From assembly GCA_023055505.1 (NCBI GenBank), contig JALIRH010000075.1:1116001-1180000 (forward strand): a stretch of DNA of 64,000 nt. Direction: 5' to 3'. Positions 9,893-23,387 of this stretch are shown here, piece after piece. The notes under the pieces were generated by a model that was given only the letters and a program-made list of their open reading frames with translations, was not told the DNA's origin and did no database searches. The stretch's first letter is position 1, and each line of letters opens with the position of its first letter. Position numbers and translations under genes: made by a program. This DNA comes from Callipepla californica brunnescens. Its lineage: Eukaryota > Chordata > Aves > Galliformes > Odontophoridae.

Positions 9893-12824
9893 ATGCACGA
9901 ACCGCTGTTAACCGCGGATTCCGATTCAATCGCATCAATCGCCTTTACTTCTGAGATTGCCGCTAAGGAAGACGCGAGTCAGAAGACTGCCTTACACTCT
10001 ATAGCGGCTTCACTATTCAGCCCTCTGCTGTCCTATATAACAAATCGCGAATAACGCATGTAAGGAACTCAGTTTCAGGAGCTGTACGAGAATGTATGCT
10101 GAACCCCAAAGTTTTTGAGACGAAAAATTTAAATCCCACTTTGCTCTGCAACTGAATGCAAAGCATGTCTGCATCGGTCATTCACCTGCAAGCACGATTT
10201 CAAACTTTTCTCTGAGAAGTGTTGTTATCCATTTTAGATCCATTATGTAACACAGTCACTCCTCAATTCCTTACTCTACAAAGTGATCGTTTTGTTTCTT
10301 CACAGAACCATGTGCTGTTCAGTGCTAAGGAAACAGTGTAGATGCTTAAAGTAATTAGAGATGTTTCCTCTACCAAATGCATCTGAATTTCCACCTCTTA
10401 CAATTCTTTCCCAAGAAACTTTTTATTGGAGCTTCCTCCATGCAAATTATAAGAAGGTGCACATACCGGCACAAGCACTATGCACGAACCGCTGTTAACC
10501 GCGGATTCCGATTCAATCGCATCAATCGCCTTTACTTCTGAGATTGCCGGTAAGGAAGACGCGAGTCAGAAGACTGCCTTACACTCTATAGCGGCTTCTT
10601 AGTCAGCCGTCTACTGTCCTATATAAAGATCGCGGTTAGCGCATGTAAGGGACTCAGTTTCAGGAGATGTACGAGAATGTATGCTGAACCCCAAAGTTTT
10701 TGAGACGAAAAATTTAAATCCCACTTTGCTCTGCAACTGAAAGCAAAGCATGTCTGCATCGGTCATTCACCTGCAAGCACGATTTCAAACTTTTCTCTGA
10801 CAACTGTTCTTATCCATTTTAGATCCATTATGTAACACAGTCACTCCTCAATTCCTTACTCTACAAAGTGATCGTTTTGTTTCTCCACAGAACCATAAGC
10901 TGTTTAGTGCTAAGGAAACAGTGTAGATGCTTAAAGTACTTATAGATGTTTCCTCTACCAAATGCATCTGAATTTAAACCTCTTACAATTCTTTCCCAAT
11001 AAACTTTTTATTGGAGCTTCCTTCATGCAAATTATAAGAAGGTGCACATACCGGCACATGCTCTATGCACGAACCTCTGTTAACCGCGGATTCCGACTCA
11101 ATCGAATCAATTGCAGTTACTTCTGAGATTGCCGCTAAGGAAGACTCGAGACAGAGGACGGCCTTACACTCTATAGCGGCTTCTTATTCAGCCGTCTACT
11201 GTCCTATATAACGATTCGCGGTTAACGCATGTAAGGGACTCAGTTTCAGGAGCTGTACGAGAACGTATGCTGAACCCCAATGTTAGTGAGATGAAAAATT
11301 TAAATCCCACTTTGCTCTGCAACTGAATACAAAGTATGTCTGCATCGGTCATTCACCTGCAAGCACGATTTCAAACTTTTCTCTGAGAAGTGTTCTTATC
11401 CATTTGAGATCCTCTATGTTACACAGTCACTCCTCGTTTCCTTACTCTACACAGTGATCGTTTTGATTCCTCACAGAACCATATGCTGTTTAGTGCCTAG
11501 GAAACAGTGTAGATGCTTAAAGTAATTAGAGATGTTTCCTCTACCAAATGCATCTGAATTTCCACCTCTTACAATTCTTTCCCAGTAAGCCTTTTCATTG
11601 GAGCTTCTATAATGCAGATTATAAGAAGGTGCACATACCGGCACATGCTCTATGCACGAACCGCTGTTAACCGCGGATTCCGATTCAATCGCATCAATCG
11701 CCTTTACTTCTGAGATTGCCGCTAAGGAAGACGCGAGTCAGAAGACTGCCTTACACTCTATAGCGGCTTCTTATTCAGCCGTCTACTGTCCTATATAACG
11801 ATTCGCGGTTTACGCATGTAAGGGACTCAGTTTCAGGAGCTGTACGAGAACGTATGCTGAACCCCAATGTTAGTGAGACGTAAAATTTAAATCCCACTTT
11901 GCTCTGCAACTGAATAGAAAGTATGTCTGCATCGGTCATTCACCTGCAAGCACGATTTCAAACTTTTCTCTGACAACTGTTCTTATCCATTTTAGTTCCT
12001 CTATGTAACACAGTCACTCCTCGTTTCCTTTCCATACAGAGTGATCGTTATGATTTTTCACAGAACCATGTGCTGTTCAGTGCTAAGGAAACAGTGTAGA
12101 TGCTTAAAGTACTTATAGATGTTTCCTCTACCAAATGCATCTGTATTTCCTCCTCTTACAATTGTTTCCCAATAATCTTTTCATTTGAACCTGTAGAATG
12201 CAAATTATAAGAAGGTGCACATAACGGCACAAGCACTATGCACGAACCGCTGTTAACCGCGGATTCCGATTCAATCGCATCAATCGCCTTTACTTCTGAG
12301 ATTGCCGCTAAGGAAGACGCGAGTCAGAAGACTGCCTTACACTCTATTGCGGCTTCTTATTCAGCCCTCTACTGTCCTATATAACGATTCGCGGTTAACG
12401 CATGTAAGGGACTCAGTTTCAGGAGCTGTACGAGAACGTATGCTGAACCCCAATGTTAGTGAGACGAAAAATTTAAATCCCACTTTGCTCTGCAACTGAA
12501 TACAAAGTATGTCTGCATCGGTCATTCACCTGCAAGCACGATTTCAATCTTTTCTCTGAGAAGTGTTCTTATCCATTTGAGATCCTCTATGTTACACAGT
12601 CACTCCTCGTTTCCTTACTCTACACAGTGATCGTTTTGATTCCTCACAGAACCATGTGCTGTTCAGTGCTAAGGAAACAGTGTAGATACTTAAAGTACTT
12701 AGACCTGTTTCCTCTAACAAATGCATGTGTCATTTCAACACTTACTATTGTTTCCCAGTAAGCCTTTTCATTGGAGCTTCCTCCATGCAAATTATAAGAA
12801 GGTGCACATACCGGCACAAGCACT
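9893..12824 (+). repeat. HOR unit U2, contracted 5-mer: D A2 A3 A A
   Basis: Monomer starts: D 9893, A2 10480, A3 11065, A 11652, A 12238. Relative to the 9-mer it lacks the B after D and has no C monomers. The D copy is mosaic: its tail (about 10155-10300) carries A2-type bases, including the GATCCATTATG and CTCAATTCC words otherwise seen at about 6130-6160, then returns to D-type sequence. The final A carries the CTCTATTGCGG variant that also marks the last monomer of U3 and U4. Confidence 0.82.
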
Positions 12825-15800
12825 ATGCACGAACCGCTGTTAACCGCGGATTCCGATTCAATCGCATCAATCGCCTTTACTTCTGAGATTGCCGCTAAGG
12901 AAGACGCGAGTCAGAAGACTGCCTTACACTCTATAGCGGCTTCACTATTCAGCCCTCTGCTGTCCTATATAACAAATCGCGAATAACGCATGTAAGGAAC
13001 TCAGTTTCAGGAGCTGTACGAGAATGTATGCTGAACCCCAAAGTTTTTGAGACGAAAAATTTAAATCCCACTTTGCTCTGCAACTGAATACAAAGTATGT
13101 CTGCATTGGTCATTCACCTGCAAGCACGATTTCAAACTTTTCTCTGAGAAGTGTTCTTATCCATTTGAGATCCTTTATGTAACACAGTCACTCCTCGTTT
13201 CCTTTCCATACAGAGTGATCTTTATGATTCTTCACAGAACCATGTGCTGTTCAGTGCTAAGGAAACAGTGTAGATGCTTAAAGTAATTAGAGATGTTTCC
13301 TCTATCAAATGCATCTGAATTTCCACCTCTTACAATTCTTTCCCAAGAAACTTTTTATTGGAGCTTCCTCCATGCAAATTATAAGAAGGTGCACATACCG
13401 GCACAAGCACTATGCACGAACCGCTGTTAACCGCGGATTCCAATTCAATCGCATCAATCGCCTTTACTTCTGAGTTTGCCGCTAAGGAAGAAGCGAGTCA
13501 GAAGACTGCCGATCACTGTATAGCGGCTTCTCTATTCACCCGGCTGTCTTTCTATATTAAGGAATCGCGAAAAACACGTGAAAATGAGTCTGTTTCAGGA
13601 GCTGTATGAGAATGTATACTGGACATCAGTGTTAGTGAGAGGGAAATTTTAAATCCCACTACTTTTCTGCTACTGAATGCAAAGTATGTCTGCATCAGTC
13701 ATTCACCTGCGAGCACGATTTCAAACTTTTCTCTGACAACTGTTGTTATACAATTTAGATCCTCATTGTAACACAGTCAACCCTCGTTTCCTTACTCTAC
13801 CCAGTGATCCTTTTGATTCTCCACAGAAACATATGCTGTCTAGTGCCAAGGAAACAGTGTAGATGCTTAAACTACTTATAGATGTTTCCTCTACCAAATG
13901 CATCTGAATTTCCACCTCTTACAATTCTTTCCCAGTAAGCCTTTTCATTGGAGCTTCTATAATGCAGATTATAAGAAGGCGCACATACCGGCACAAGCAC
14001 TATGCACGAACCGCTGTTAACCGCGGATTCCGATTCAATCGCATCAATCGCCTTTACTTCTGAGTTTGCCGCTAAGGAAGAAGCGAGTCAGAAGACTGCC
14101 GATCACTGTATAGCGGCTTCTCTATTCACCCGGCTGTCTTTCTATATTAAGGAATCGCGAAAAAAACGTGAAAATGAGTCTGATTCAGGAGCTGTATGAG
14201 AATGAATACTGGACATCAGTGTTAGTGAGAGGGAAATTTTAAATCCCACTACTTTTCTGCTACTGAATGCAAAGTATGTCTGCATCAGTCATTCACCTGC
14301 AAGCACGATTTCAAACTTTTCTCTGACAACTGTTGTTATCCATTTTAGATCCTCATTGTAACACATCACTCCTCGTTTCCCTACCATACACAGTGATCGT
14401 TTTAATTCCACACAAATCCATGTGCTGTTCAGTACTAAGGATACAGTGTTGATGCTTAAACTACTTATAGATGTTTCCTCTACCAAATGCATCTGTATTT
14501 CCTCCTCTTACAATTGTTTCCCAATAATCTTTTCATTTGAACCTGTAGAATGCAAATTATAAGAAGGTGCACATACCGGCACAAGCACTATGCACGAACC
14601 GCCGTTAACCGCGGATTCCGATTCAATCGCATCAATCGCCTTTACTTCTGAGATTGCCGCTAAGGAAGACGCGAGTCAGAAGACTGCCTTACACTCTATA
14701 GCGGCTTCTTATTCAGCCGTCTACTGTCCTAGATAAAGATCGCGGTTAGCGCATGTAAGGGACTCAGTTTCAGGAGATGTACGAGAATGTATGCTGAACC
14801 CCAAAGTTTTTGAGACGAAAAATTTAAATCCCACTTTGCTCTGCAACTGAATGCAAAGTATGTCTGCATCGGTCATTCACCTGCAAGCACGATTTCAAAC
14901 TTTTCTCTGAGAAGTGTTCTTATCCATTTTAGATCAATTATGTAACACAGTCACTCCTCGTTTCCTTACTCTACAAAGTGATCGTTTTGTTTATCCACAG
15001 AACCATATGCTGTTTAGTGCTAAGGAAACAGTGTAGATGCTTAAAGTACTTATAGATGTTTCCTCTTCCAAATGCATCTGAATTTAAACCTCTTACAATT
15101 CTTTCCCAATAAACTTTTTATTGGAGCTTCCTTCATGCAAATTATTAGAAGGTGCACATACCGGCACATGCTCTATGCACGAACCGCTGTTAACCGCGGA
15201 TTCCGATTCAATCGCATCAATCGCGTTTACTTCTGAGATTGCCGCTAAGGAAGACGCGAGTCAGAAGACTGCCTTACACTCTATAGCGGCTTCTTATTCA
15301 GCCGTCTACTGTCCTATATAACGATTCGCGGTTAACGCATGTAAGGGACTCAGTTTCAGGAGCTGTATGAGAACGTATGCTGAACCCCAATGTCAGTGAG
15401 ACGAAAAATTTAAATCCCACTTTGCTCCGCAACTGAATACAAAGTATGTCTGCATCGGTCATTCACCTGCAAGCACGATTTCAATCTTTTCTCTGAGAAG
15501 TGTTCTTATTCATTTGAGATCCTCTATGTTACACAGTCACTCCTCGTTTCCTTACTCTACACAGTGATCGTTTTGATTCCTCACAGAACCATATGCTGTT
15601 TAGTGCCTAGGAAACAGTGTAGATGCTTAAAGTAATTAGAGATGTTTCCTCTACCAAATGCATCTGAATTTCCACCTCTTACAATTCTTTCCCAGTAAGC
15701 CTTTTCATTGGAGCTTCTATAATGCAGATTATAAGAAGGTGCACATACCGGCACATGCTCTATGCACGAACCGCTGTTAACCGCGGATTCCGATTCAATC

Positions 15801-18107
15801 GCATCAATCGCGTTTACTTCTGAGATTGCCGCTAAGGAAGACGCGAGTCAGAAGACTGCCTTACACTCTATAGCGGCTTCTTATTCAGCCGTCTACTGTC
15901 CTATATAACGATTCGCGGTTAACGCATGTAAGGGACTCAGTTTCAGGAGCTGTACGAGAACGTATGCTGAACCCACATGTTAGTGAGATGAAAAATTTAA
16001 ATCCCACTTTGCTCTGCAACTGAATACAAAGTATGTCTGCATCGGTCATTCACCTGCAAGCACGATTTCAAACTTTTCTCTGAGAAGTGTTCTTATCCAT
16101 TTGAGATCCTACATGTTACACAGTCACTCCTCGTTTCCTTACTCTACACAGTGATCGTTTTGATTCCTCACAGAACCATATGCTGTTTAGTGCCAAGGAA
16201 ACAGTGTAGATGCTTAAACTACTTATAGATGTTTCCTCTACCAAATGCATCTGAATTTCCACCTCTTACAATTCTTTCCCAATAAACTTTTTATTGGAGC
16301 TTCCTTCATGCAAATTATTAGAAGGTGCACATACCGGCACAAGCACTATGCACGAACCGCTGTTAACCGCGGATTCCGATTCAATCGCATCAATCGCCTT
16401 TATTTCTGAGATTGCCGCTAAGGAAGACGCGAGTCAGAAGACTGCCTTACACTCTATAGCGGCTTCTTATTCAGCCGTCTACTGTCCTATATTACGATTC
16501 AAGGTTTACGCATGTAAGGGACTCAGTTTCAGGAGCTGTACGAGAACGTATGCTGAACCCCAATGTTAGTGAGACGTAAAATTTAAATCCCACTTTGCTC
16601 TGCAACTGAATACAAAGTATGTCTGCATCGGTCATTCACCTGCAAGCACGATTTCAAACTTTTCTCTGACAACTGTTCTTATCCATTTTAGTTCCTCTAT
16701 GTAACACAGTCACTCCTCGTTTCCTTTCCATACAGAGTGATCTTTATGATTCTTCACAGAACCATATGCTGTTCAGTGCTAAGGAAACAGTGTAGATGCT
16801 TAAAGTACTTATAGATGTTTCCTCTACCAAATGCATCTGTATTTCCTCCTCTTACAATTGTTTCCCAATAATCTTTTCATTTGAACCTGTAGAATGCAAA
16901 TTATAAGAAGGTGCACATACCGGCACATGCTCTATGCACGAACCGCTGTTAACCGCGGATTCCGATTCAATCGCATCAATCGCCTTTACTTCTGAGATTG
17001 CCGCTAAGGAAGACGCGAGTCAGAAGACTGCCGATCATTGTTTTCGGCTTCTCTATTCACCCGGCTGTCTTTCTATATTAAGGAATCGCGACTTTCACGT
17101 GAAAGTGACTCAGTTTCAGGAGCTGTATTAGAATGTATACTGTACCCCAGTGTTAGCGAGAGGGAAATTTTAAATCCATCTTAACTCTGCTACTGAATGC
17201 AAAGTAATTCTGCATCGGTCATTCAACTGCAAGCACGATTTCAAACTTTTCTCTGACAAGTGTTGTTATCCATTTTAGATCCTCATTGTAACACATCACT
17301 CCTCGTTTCCCTACCATACACAGTGATCGTTTTGATTCCTCACAGAACCATGTGCTGTTTAGTGCTAAGGAAACAGTGTAGATACTTAAAGTACTTAGAC
17401 CTGTTTCCTCTAACAAATGCATGTGTCATTTCAACACTTACTATTGTTTCCCAGTAAGCCTTTTCATTGGAGCTTCTATAATGCAGATTATAAGAAGGTG
17501 CACATACAGGCACAAGCACTATGCACGAACCGCTGTTAACCGCGGATTCCGATTCAATCGCATCAATCGCCTTTACTTCTGAGATTGCCGGTAAGGAAGA
17601 CGCGAGTCAGAAGACTGCCTTACACTCTATTGCGGCTTCTTATTCAGCCCTCTACTGTCCTATATAACGATTCGCGGTTAACGCATGTAAGGGACTCAGT
17701 TTCAGGAGCTGTACGAGAACGTATGCTGAACCCCAATGTTAGTGAGACGAAAAATTTAAATCCCACTTTGCTCTGCAACTGAATACAAAGTATGTCTGCA
17801 TCGGTCATTCACCTGCAAGCACGATTTCAAACTTTTCTCTGAGAAGTGTTCTTATCCATTTGAGATCCTCTATGTTACACAGTCACTCCTCGTTTCCTTA
17901 CTCTACACAGTGATCGTTTTGATTCCTCACAGAACCATGTGCTGTTCAGTGCTAAGGAAACAGTGTAGATACTTAAAGTACTTAGACCTGTTTCCTCTAA
18001 CAAATGCATGTGTCATTTCAACACTTACTATTGTTTCCCAGTAAGCCTTTTCATTGGAGCTTCTATAATGCAGATTATAAGAAGGTGCACATACCGGCAC
18101 ATGCTCT
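12825..18107 (+). repeat. HOR unit U3, 9-mer: D B B A2 A A A C A
   Basis: Monomer starts: D 12825, B 13412, B 14002, A2 14590, A 15175, A 15762, A 16348, C 16934, A 17521. This is the only unit with two adjacent B monomers. The second B (14002) has the D-S-D codons of other types grafted onto a B body, and its E-box is broken (AACGTG). From about 15895 onward U3 enters the 5,280-bp repeat it shares with U4. Confidence 0.85.
17091..17106. promoter_or_regulatory. 16-bp palindromic E-box, C monomer
   Basis: Intact palindrome in the single C of U3. Confidence 0.55.
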
Positions 18108-20016
18108 ATGCACGAACCGCTGTTAACCGCGGATTCCGATTCAATCGCATCAGTCGCCTTTACTTCTGAGATTGCCGCTAAGGAAGACGCGAGTCAGAAG
18201 ACTGCCTTACACTCTATAGCGGCTTCACTATTCAGCCCTCTGCTGTCCTATATAACAAATCGCGAATAACGCATGTAAGGAACTCAGTTTCAGGAGCTGT
18301 ACGAGAATGTATGCTGAACCCCAAAGTTTTTGAGACGAAAAATTTAAATCCCACTTTGCTCTGCAACTGAATACAAAGTATGTCTGCATTGGTCATTCAC
18401 CTGCAAGCACGATTTCAAACTTTTCTCTGACAACTGTTCTTATCCATTTTAGTTCCTCTATGTAACACAGTCACTCCTCGTTTCCTTTCCATACAGAGTG
18501 ATCTTTATGATTCTTCACAGAACCATGTGATGTTCAGTGCTAAGGAAACAGTGTAGATGCTTAAAGTACTTATAGATGTTTCCTCTACCAAATGCATCTG
18601 TATTTCCTCCTCTTACAATTCTTTCCCAAGAAACTTTTTATTGGAGCTTCCTCCATGCAAATTATAAGAAGGTGCACATACCGGCACAAGCACTATGCAC
18701 GAACCGCTGTTAACCGCGGATTCCAATTCAATCGCATCAATCGCCTTTACTTCTGAGTTTGCCGCTAAGGAAGAAGCGAGTCAGAAGACTGCCGATCACT
18801 GTATAGCGGCTTCTCTATTCACCCGGCTGTCTTTCTATATTAAGGAATCGCGAAAAACACGTGAAAATGAGTCTGTTTCAGGAGCTGTATGAGAATGTAT
18901 ACTGGACATCAGTGTTAGTGAGAGGGAAATTTTAAATCCCACTACTTTTCTGCTACTGAATGCAAAGTATGTCTGCATCAGTCATTCACCTGCAAGCACG
19001 ATTTCAAACTTTTCTCTGACAACTGTTGTTATCCATTTTAGATCCTCATTGTAACACATCACTCCTCGTTTCCCTACCATACACAGTGATCGTTTTAATT
19101 CCACACAAATCCATGTGCTGTTCAGTGCTAAGGAAACAGTGTAGATGCTTAAACTACTTATAGATGTTTCCTCTACCAAATGCATCTGTATTTCCTCCTC
19201 TTACAATTGTTTCCCAATAATCTTTTCATTTGAACCTGTAGAATGCAAATTATAAGAAGGTGCACATACCGGCACAAGCACTATGCACGAACCGCCGTTA
19301 ACCGCGGATTCCGATTCAATCGCATCAATCGCCTTTACTTCTGAGATTGCCGCTAAGGAAGACGCGAGTCAGAAGACTGCCTTACACTCTATAGCGGCTT
19401 CTTATTCAGCCGTCTACTGTCCTAGATAAAGATCGCGGTTAGCGCATGTAAGGGACTCAGTTTCAGGAGATGTACGAGAATGTATGCTGAACCCCAAAGT
19501 TTTTGAGACGAAAAATTTAAATCCCACTTTGCTCTGCAACTGAATGCAAAGCATGTCTTCATCGGTCATTCACCTGCAAGCACGATTTCAAACTTTTCTC
19601 TGAGAAGTGTTCTTATCCATTTTAGATCAATTATGTAACACAGTCACTCCTCGTTTCCTTACTCTACAAAGTGATCGTTTTGTTTCTCCACAGAACCATA
19701 TGCTGTTTAGTGCTAAGGAAACAGTGTAGATGCTTAAACTACTTATAGATGTTTCCTCTACCAAATGCATCTGAATTTAAACCTCTTACAATTCTTTCCC
19801 AATAAACTTTTTATTGGAGCTTCCTTCATGCAAATTATTAGAAGGTGCACATACAGGCACATGCTCTATGCACGAACCGCTGTTAACCGCGGATTCCGAT
19901 TCAATCGCATCAATCGCGTTTACTTCTGAGATTGCCGCTAAGGAAGACGCGAGTCAGAAGACTGCCTTACACTCTATAGCGGCTTCTTATTCAGCCGTCT
20001 ACTGTCCTATATAACG

Positions 20017-20033
20017 ATTCGTTGTTAACGCAT
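20017..20033 (+). other. CENP-B-box-like word, example of six
   Basis: ATTCGTTGTTAACGCAT compares with the mammalian CENP-B box pattern nTTCGnnnnAnnCGGGn. TTCG and the following TTG agree and the first two bases of CGGG agree, but the required A and the last two G are absent (about six of nine key bases). It is in the A monomer that follows A2. The other copies are at 25297, 31753, 38795, 47011 and 54053. Other A monomers have CGCGG in place of GTTGT here. Confidence 0.3.
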
Positions 20034-22370
20034 GTAAGGGACTCAGTTTCAGGAGCTGTATGAGAACGTATGCTGAACCCCAATGTCAGTGAGACGAAAA
20101 ATTTAAATCCCACTTTGCTCCGCAACTGAATACAAAGTATGTCTGCATCGGTCATTCACCTGCAAGCACGATTTCAATCTTTTCTCTGAGAAGTGTTCTT
20201 ATTCATTTGAGATCCTCTATGTTACACAGTCACTCCTCGTTTCCTTACTCTACACAGTGATCGTTTTGATTCTTCACAGAACCATATGCTGTTCAGTGCT
20301 AAGGAAACAGTGTAGATACTTAAAGTACTTAGACCTGTTTCCTCTAACAAATGCATGTGTCATTTCAACACTTACTATTGTTTCCCAGTAAGCCTTTTCA
20401 TTGGAGCTTCTATAATGCAGATTATAAGAAGGTGCACATACCGGCACATGCTCTATGCACGAACCGCTGTTAACCGCGGATTCCGACTCAATCGCATCAA
20501 TCGCGTTTACTTCTGAGATTGCCGCTAAGGAAGACTCGAGACAGAGGACGGCCTTACACTCTATAGCGGCTTCTTATTCAGCCGTTTACTGTCCTATATA
20601 ACGATTCGCGGTTAACGCATGTAAGGGACTCAGTTTCAGGAGCTGTACGAGAACGTATGCTGAACCCCAATGTTAGTGAGATGAAAAATTTAAATCCTAC
20701 TTTGCTCTGCAACTGAATACAAAGTATGTCTGCATCGGTCATTCACCTGCAAGCACGATTTCAAACTTTTCTCTGACAACTGTTGTTATACAATTTAGAT
20801 CCTCTATGTTACACAGTCACTCCTCGTTTCCTTACTCTACACAGTGATCGTTTTGATTCCTCACAGAACCATATGCTGTTTAGTGCCAAGGAAACAGTGT
20901 AGATGCTTAAAGTAATTAGAGTTGTTTCCTCTACCAAATGCATCTGAATTTCCACCTCTTACAATTCTTTCCCAGTAAGCCTTTTCATTGGAGCTTCTAT
21001 AATGCAGATTATAAGAAGGTGCACATACCGGCACATGCTCTATGCACGAACCGCTGTTAACCGCGGATTCCGATTCAATCGCATCAATCGCCTTTACTTC
21101 TGAGATTGCCGCTAAGGAAGACTCGAGACAGAGGACGGCCTTACACTCTATAGCGGCTTCTTATTCAGCCCTCTACTGTCCTATATAACGATTCGCGGTT
21201 AACGCATGTAAGGGACTCAGTTTCAGGAGCTGTACGAGAACGTATGCTGAACCCACATGTTAGTGAGATGAAAAACTTAAATCCCACTTTGCTCTGCAAC
21301 TGAATACAAAGTATGTCTGCATCGGTCATTCACCTGCAAGCACGATTTCAAACTTTTCTCTGAGAAGTGTTCTTATCCATTTGAGATCCTCTATGTTACA
21401 CAGTCACTCCTCGTTTCCTTACTCTACACAGTGATTGTTTTGATTCCTCACAGAACCATATGCTGTTTAGTGCCAAGGAAACAGTGTAGATGCTTAAACT
21501 ACTTATAGATGTTTCCTCTACCAAATGCATCTGAATTTCCACCTCTTACAATTCTTTCCCAATAAACTTTTTATTGGAGCTTCCTTCATGCAAATTATTA
21601 GAAGGTGCACATACCGGCACAAGCACTATGCACGAACCGCTGTTAACCGCGGATTCCGATTCAATCGCATCAATCGCCTTTACTTCTGAGATTGCCGCTA
21701 AGGAAGACGCGAGTCAGAAGACTGCCTTACACTCTATAGCGGCTTCTTATTCAGCCGTCTACTGTCCTATATTACGATTCAAGGTTTACGCATGTAAGGG
21801 ACTCAGTTTCAGGAGCTGTACGAGAACGTATGCTGAACCCCAATGTTAGTGAGACGTAAAATTTAAATCCCACTTTGCTCTGCAACTGAATACAAAGTAT
21901 GTCTGCATCGGTCATTCACCTGCAAGCACGATTTCAAACTTTTCTCTGACAACTGTTCTTATCCATTTTAGTTCCTCTATGTAACACAGTCACTCCTCGT
22001 TTCCTTTCCATACAGAGTGATCTTTATGATTCTTCACAGAACCATATGCTGTTCAGTGCTAAGGAAACAGTGTAGATGCTTAAAGTACTTATAGATGTTT
22101 CCTCTACCAAATGCATCTGTATTTCCTCCTCTTACAATTGTTTCCCAATAATCTTTTCATTTGAACCTGTAGAATGCAAATTATAAGAAGGTGCACATAC
22201 CGGCACATGCTCTATGCACGAACCGCTGTTAACCGCGGATTCCGATTCAATCGCATCAATCGCCTTTACTTCTGAGATTGCCGCTAAGGAAGACGCGAGT
22301 CAGAAGACTGCCGATCATTGTTTTCGGCTTCTCTATTCACCCGGCTGTCTTTCTATATTAAGGAATCGCG

Positions 22371-22386
22371 ACTTTCACGTGAAAGT
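22371..22386. promoter_or_regulatory. 16-bp palindromic E-box, C monomer
   Basis: Intact palindrome in the single C of U4, exactly 5,280 bp from the U3 copy. Confidence 0.55.
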
Positions 22387-23387
22387 GACTCAGTTTCAGG
22401 AGCTGTATTAGAATGTATACTGTACCCCAGTGTTAGCGAGAGGGAAATTTTAAATCCATCTTAACTCTGCTACTGAATGCAAAGTAATTCTGCATCGGTC
22501 ATTCAACTGCAAGCACGATTTCAAACTTTTCTCTGACAAGTGTTGTTATCCATTTTAGATCCTCATTGTAACACATCACTCCTCGTTTCCCTACCATACA
22601 CAGTGATCGTTTTGATTCCTCACAGAACCATGTGCTGTTTAGTGCTAAGGAAACAGTGTAGATACTTAAAGTACTTAGACCTGTTTCCTCTAACAAATGC
22701 ATGTGTCATTTCAACACTTACTATTGTTTCCCAGTAAGCCTTTTCATTGGAGCTTCTATAATGCAGATTATAAGAAGGTGCACATACAGGCACAAGCACT
22801 ATGCACGAACCGCTGTTAACCGCGGATTCCGATTCAATCGCATCAATCGCCTTTACTTCTGAGATTGCCGGTAAGGAAGACGCGAGTCAGAAGACTGCCT
22901 TACACTCTATTGCGGCTTCTTATTCAGCCCTCTACTGTCCTATATAACGATTCGCGGTTAACGCATGTAAGGGACTCAGTTTCAGGAGCTGTACGAGAAC
23001 GTATGCTGAACCCCAATGTTAGTGAGACGAAAAATTTAAATCCCACTTTGCTCTGCAACTGAATACAAAGTATGTCTGCATCGGTCATTCACCTGCAAGC
23101 ACGATTTCAAACTTTTCTCTGAGAAGTGTTCTTATCCATTTGAGATCCTCTATGTTACACAGTCACTCCTCGTTTCCTTACTCTACACAGTGATCGTTTT
23201 GATTCCTCACAGAACCATGTGCTGTTCAGTGCTAAGGAAACAGTGTAGATACTTAAAGTACTTAGACCTGTTTCCTCTAACAAATGCATGTGTCATTTCA
23301 ACACTTACTATTGTTTCCCAGTAAGCCTTTTCATTGGAGCTTCTATAATGCAGATTATAAGAAGGTGCACATACCGGCACATGCTCT

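Larger units (their letters stand above)
18108..23387 (+). repeat. HOR unit U4, 9-mer of 5,280 bp: D B A2 A A3 A3 A C A
   Basis: Monomer starts: D 18108, B 18695, A2 19283, A 19868, A3 20455, A3 21042, A 21628, C 22214, A 22801. It is nearly identical to the sequence 5,280 bp to its right through 26841; about ten substitutions were noticed in roughly 5.6 kb. It therefore represents a very recent duplication of a complete 9-mer. The A at 19868 carries the GTTGTTAAC variant discussed as a CENP-B-box-like word. Confidence 0.88.

Noticed and set aside
14002..14589. Second adjacent B as a separate seventh subfamily
   Set aside because: It is explained as a B body with A-like bases at the SDS codons and a few private changes; one copy is not enough to define a family.
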